64,000 bases of DNA from Fimbriimonadaceae bacterium. Lineage in GTDB: Bacteria; Armatimonadota; Fimbriimonadia; Fimbriimonadales; Fimbriimonadaceae. The stretch covers positions 2,078,605-2,142,604 of the forward strand of contig JAHBTE010000001.1 in NCBI GenBank assembly GCA_019638675.1, written 5' to 3'. The notes below the pieces were generated by a model. The model made no database searches and was not told the DNA's origin. It worked only from the letters and a program-made list of their open reading frames with translations. This document shows, piece after piece, positions 60,736-64,000 of this stretch. The translations under genes and the position numbers were made by a program. Position 1 is the first letter of the stretch. Each line of letters starts with the position of its first letter.

Positions 60736-62157
60736 ATGGCAGGAAAAAGTCGATTTAGTCAGATGGATGAATTCGTTCCACCTCAGTCTACTGAGGCGGA
60801 AATGTCCGTGCTTGGCGCGATGCTCCTCTCCGAACGAGCGGCGATGGAATGCGTCGAAATTCTGATTGAGGATGACTTCTATGTTCCTGCTCATCGAGAA
60901 ATCTTCAAAGCCGCTCATCAGCTTCTTTTGAATTCAAAAGCCATTGACTTGGTCACGCTCAGAGACGAACTAACTGTCAGGAACAAACTAGAGGAAGTTG
61001 GGGGCATCGAATACCTTGTTCAGATTGCTGAAACGGTTCCGAGTGCCTCAAATGCCGCTTATTACGCGGGAATTGTTCAAGACAAAGCTACTCTGCGCAG
61101 ACTAGAGCAAGCGGGTCACGACATCATTAAGAATGTCCGCGGGTCCGAAGAATCCGCCGATGAAAAGGTGGATATGGCTGAGGCTTCGATTTTTGAAGTC
61201 GGTCGCAAACGGCTAGGCAAATACTTTATGCCAGTAAGGTCTCTGGCGAAAGACTTTTTTGTTGATGTAGATAGTTTGATGGAGGGTGGAGAACCCGCTC
61301 TCGGAACCCTTAGCGGCTACACTGACCTTGATAATGTCACGACAGGTTTTTATGGCGGCGATCTGATCATTGTTGCCGCTCGCCCAGCTATGGGTAAGAC
61401 CTCATTGGTCATGAACTTTGCGATGAACGTCGCGCGAGCCGAGGAAGGGGCAGTTGCCGTGTTTAACTTAGAAATGAGCGGCAAGCAACTTATCCGTAGG
61501 ATGATCGCTACTCTTGCCCAGGTTCCGATGGGGGCGCTTAAGAAGTCAAACCTCCATGCAAACGATTATCAAAAACTGGCGGATGCCTGCGATGATATGT
61601 ACAATCTGCCAATTTTCATAGACGACTCTTCTGAGCTTTCATCTTTGGAAATGAGAGGGAAGTGTCGGCGGCTCAAGGCAGAACATGGCCTGAGCTTGGT
61701 GATTGTTGACTACCTGCAATTGATGCGCGGTTCTAAGCGCACAGAAAACCGAACCCAGGAAATTTCGGATATTGCTCGGAGCTTGAAGGTTCTCGCTAAG
61801 GAACTAGATGTCCCGGTAATTGCTCTTAGTCAGTTGAATCGTGGAGTGGAAGCACGTGACAACAAACGCCCGATGCTCAGCGATATCCGAGAATCTGGTT
61901 CGATTGAAGCCGACGCTGATATGGTGATGTTTATTTATCGGAATGAATACTATCAACGTAAAGAGGCAGGAAAAGAACAAGAGTTCAATCCGCACGGGGC
62001 AGAAGTCGCGGAGCTAATTATTGGCAAGCACCGGAACGGCCCAACCGGAACCGTATTGCTTGGTTTCCAACCCGCCTACACTCGGTTTACATTACTTGAT
62101 GACATGAGTAAGGATGAATACCACCGTTCGCTCAAGAATAATCATCAGGATGAGTAG
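60736..62157 (+). CDS. dnaB: Replicative DNA helicase DnaB
   Basis: The 473-residue helicase has the N-terminal DnaB domain (about 12-115), a linker and the C-terminal RecA-like ATPase with ARPAMGKTSLVMNFAMN, EMSGKQLIRRM, IVDYLQLMRG, and SQLNRGVEARDNKRPMLSDIRES (in parts). No intein is present. It drives strand separation at the fork. Its stop abuts the stop of holA directly. Confidence 0.95.
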   Translation: MAGKSRFSQMDEFVPPQSTEAEMSVLGAMLLSERAAMECVEILIEDDFYVPAHREIFKAAHQLLLNSKAIDLVTLRDELTVRNKLEEVGGIEYLVQIAETVPSASNAAYYAGIVQDKATLRRLEQAGHDIIKNVRGSEESADEKVDMAEASIFEVGRKRLGKYFMPVRSLAKDFFVDVDSLMEGGEPALGTLSGYTDLDNVTTGFYGGDLIIVAARPAMGKTSLVMNFAMNVARAEEGAVAVFNLEMSGKQLIRRMIATLAQVPMGALKKSNLHANDYQKLADACDDMYNLPIFIDDSSELSSLEMRGKCRRLKAEHGLSLVIVDYLQLMRGSKRTENRTQEISDIARSLKVLAKELDVPVIALSQLNRGVEARDNKRPMLSDIRESGSIEADADMVMFIYRNEYYQRKEAGKEQEFNPHGAEVAELIIGKHRNGPTGTVLLGFQPAYTRFTLLDDMSKDEYHRSLKNNHQDE

Positions 62158-63231
62158 TTAAACGGCAACAGTTTTCTTGCCGCAGATTTCACAGATTCGT
62201 AGAATCAATTGTTCTATCGTTTCTTCCGGGGTAAACGCTGGCAGTTGACCGTTGACTCTTTCGTTGGCGAGTTGCAATTCTTGAAGGCAATTAAGAAGTT
62301 GCTTGTAATCAAGCCGTCTTGCAATTCGCGTGTTGCGCTCCTGTTGCCAATCTGGCCCTTTAGAAAATCCTTTCTCCGATGGCTCCCAGTCTCGAGGATG
62401 AGGACCAGGATTCCGTTCCAGGTGGCCCAATGCTTGCCAAACAGTACGCAGGTAGCCGATCATGACAGGCATGATGCGCTGGGCTTCACCTCGGAAGTCT
62501 CTAGTCTGTGACTTGATAATCAGGAATTGCTGGAGCGCGCGCCGTTGGTCACCGTTCATCATCGCGTCGAGCATGTGCCAAATGTTGTACTCGGGTTCTG
62601 GAGTAACGCAGTTACGCAGGTCATCTTCGTTGATTTCCGGTGCATCGCCAACGTAGATCGCTAACTTTTGAAGTTCTTCTTCCGCGCGATCTGATTTTCC
62701 CGCCACCATTTCCAATAGCAACGTTGCGGCTCGGGGAGAAATCTTTTTGCCGTAGCTTTGGGTGAGTTCACGAATAGCAGGAACCGATTTTTCCTTAGCC
62801 GCTTCAAAGGTGAGAACCACTCCACCGTTATCCTTCACAACTTTTCGCCAAGCAGTTGCTGATGAACCTCGGTTTGAGCGTTCGTCTTTCACTGGTTCGT
62901 CGTCAACGATCAGGATGAGTAGAGCCGATTCGGGCAAAGTTTTAAGATTTGTCAGAGCAAGGCTTTCTGCGGCTGTTTCTGTATCAACCCGAGCAAGGTT
63001 TCGGATGATGACGCATCGCCGATCACCAAAAAATGGAATCGTGGAAGCAGAAGCAACCCATTCGGCAAACGGTTTTTCGTGGGCGACGATGGTTTCTTTG
63101 TCCATCGCGTCGTTGCCGTCAAGATCAACTTCTTGTAGCAACGAAATCATCGCACGTCGCCGCTCTGCCGCATGACTTCCATCAATGAGAATCAAGCGGT
63201 TTTGAGCGATCTTTGCGAAATCAGTTGCCAT
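62158..63231 (-). CDS. holA: DNA polymerase III subunit delta
   Basis: The 357-residue clamp-loader subunit has a Rossmann start (NRLILIDGSHAAERR), the region SALLILIVDDEPV, then the helical C-terminal collar. The family is divergent, but ERNTRIARRLDYKQLLNCLQELQLANERVNGQ (in parts) is typical. It loads the sliding clamp. It converges with dnaB, so two replication genes lie tail to tail. Confidence 0.9.
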   Translation of the reverse strand: MATDFAKIAQNRLILIDGSHAAERRRAMISLLQEVDLDGNDAMDKETIVAHEKPFAEWVASASTIPFFGDRRCVIIRNLARVDTETAAESLALTNLKTLPESALLILIVDDEPVKDERSNRGSSATAWRKVVKDNGGVVLTFEAAKEKSVPAIRELTQSYGKKISPRAATLLLEMVAGKSDRAEEELQKLAIYVGDAPEINEDDLRNCVTPEPEYNIWHMLDAMMNGDQRRALQQFLIIKSQTRDFRGEAQRIMPVMIGYLRTVWQALGHLERNPGPHPRDWEPSEKGFSKGPDWQQERNTRIARRLDYKQLLNCLQELQLANERVNGQLPAFTPEETIEQLILRICEICGKKTVAV

Positions 63232-63243
63232 AACCTGATTTCA

Positions 63244-64000
63244 TTATGCTTTGCGTTTGTGTTCCTTAGCGAGACGTTTGCTCAGTTCTTCGAACTTACT
63301 GACTTGTTCCCTAAGAGATTTAAATTCTTCTTGCTCAAGGTCATTCTTTCCGAACAAGGAACGCTCAATGGTGCTCAGTATAGGCAAGGCGGTGGCATAG
63401 GCTTCCCCGAGCCGTTCCTGATGGAAATCCGCGAATTCCCGGTGCGTTTGGCTGAAACGTTTGGGATGCCCAGCGAGAAGCTCAAGGCTCTTCTGAAACT
63501 TATTTGCATTCAAAACTGCCGCCCTGCGCGTGTTCAATTTCTCTTCGGTTGTTGGACGCCGTTGCCAAAGCAGGAAGACACCAACCAGAGCCGCAATTCC
63601 AATTGCCGCAAAGATAGTGCTGAAGTTGTCAGTAAAGAACTTTCTTATGAGTGCAGCAAAGTTATTGGATTCACCTTCTTTTGGAGTGATATCTTCAGCT
63701 CCTTCTGTTGCATCAAAGGGAACCCAGCCATAGTTTTCAATATATACTTCGCTCCAAGCGTGGCTCTGATTTTCTCGAACTAAGTAGTCGCCATTAGTAC
63801 CAACTCTTTGTGGGTCAATAAGGTAGCCGGTTACGTATCTAGCGTCCAAACCAATCCCTCTAGCCATGGCCGTAAAGGTCGTTGCAAAGTGATCGCAATA
63901 ACCTTCTTTTGAATCGAAATAAAAGTGATCCGCAACCGATTGGTTTGATGGAGTTGGCCCAGTTTTTAGATTGTATTTACATCGGCGCGCAATTGCTCTT
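63244..64000 (-). CDS. Transglutaminase-like membrane protein, C-terminal part (5' end outside window)
   Basis: The frame stays open to the window edge. The visible part has the transglutaminase triad: Cys in SKEGYCDHFATTFTAMARG, His in NQSHAWSEVY, and Asp in WVPFDATEG, then a membrane segment (LIRKFFTDN and FAAIGIAALVGVFLLW) and a charged coiled-coil tail ending in HKRKA. This is the TgpA/DUF3488-type layout, found as membrane-bound proteins of unclear substrate. The stop lies 12 bases before the holA start. Confidence 0.88.
   Translation of the reverse strand, partial: RAIARRCKYNLKTGPTPSNQSVADHFYFDSKEGYCDHFATTFTAMARGIGLDARYVTGYLIDPQRVGTNGDYLVRENQSHAWSEVYIENYGWVPFDATEGAEDITPKEGESNNFAALIRKFFTDNFSTIFAAIGIAALVGVFLLWQRRPTTEEKLNTRRAAVLNANKFQKSLELLAGHPKRFSQTHREFADFHQERLGEAYATALPILSTIERSLFGKNDLEQEEFKSLREQVSKFEELSKRLAKEHKRKA

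Overview
The window looks like chromosome from a diderm, free-living bacterium, most likely an Armatimonadota member of the Fimbriimonadia type. The clues are: KDO-8-phosphate synthase (kdsA) and a complete DsbD, which imply an LPS outer membrane and a periplasm; a prepilin with the FTLIELLVVIAIIAILAA start followed by FPVFAQAK; two proteins ending in PEP-CTERM tails; a DUF1800/DUF1501 pair; three tandem PilT ATPases; and a c-di-AMP riboswitch of the ydaO type. Base composition is close to half G+C throughout and no block stands out as foreign. I saw no insertion sequence, CRISPR array, rRNA or integrase. This assignment is an inference from gene families and not a measured phylogeny.

Layout. 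1-5565: end of a MacB/FtsX-type permease, a BI-1 membrane protein, dapA, a cyclophilin fused by overlap to two DppB/DppC-type permeases, and an alpha/beta hydrolase. 5619-6534: a consensus sigma-70 promoter, a c-di-AMP riboswitch, a small coiled-coil protein and a small protein resembling the Acb2/Tad1 cyclic-nucleotide sponge domain, closed by a terminator. 6547-15294 (minus strand): a long run read from 15294 to 6547 holding a DsbD-alpha protein, dsbD, kdsA, a class II aldolase, hisS, a porin-like protein, three small proteins and leuB, many joined by 4-base overlaps. 15385-21865: sdhB, a WecG/TagA glycosyltransferase, a cobalamin adenosyltransferase, a DUF2092-like protein and the feoA-feoB-Cys-rich protein ferrous iron set with an EEP-family gene. 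21909-23297: nusG, secE, greA. 23481-27580: a secreted protein and three pilT genes.

27614-36096: a PEP-CTERM sugar-dehydrogenase-like protein, metX, tRNA-Asp, tRNA-Phe, an acetyltransferase, rpmB, an aminotransferase, a threonine dehydratase, a gene interrupted by one in-frame TGA that reads as a selenoprotein, and an ATP-grasp gene. 36281-45119: DUF1800 and DUF1501 Tat-exported proteins, dnaK, a P-domain PEP-CTERM protein, a zinc-ribbon plus SPFH/GYF pair, and hisB. 45120-53891: an unidentified structured element ahead of two small paralogous membrane proteins, phenylalanine hydroxylase, a LacI regulator with amylase, prepilin and secreted proteins, two receiver proteins (one degenerate) and yajQ. 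53907-64000: pepA, yjbQ, a PDZ-hydrolase, bcp, a VOC protein, an amidase, aroA, cmk, dnaB, holA and the C-terminal part of a transglutaminase.

The two most promising observations are: (1) a c-di-AMP riboswitch whose transcript encodes a protein resembling phage cyclic-nucleotide sponges, suggesting a chromosomal nucleotide-signalling circuit; and (2) an unannotated-looking selenoprotein at 34059-35258 with a Cys-Thr-Sec motif and a hairpin directly after the UGA. There is no stretch over 300 bases without a gene or a named element.
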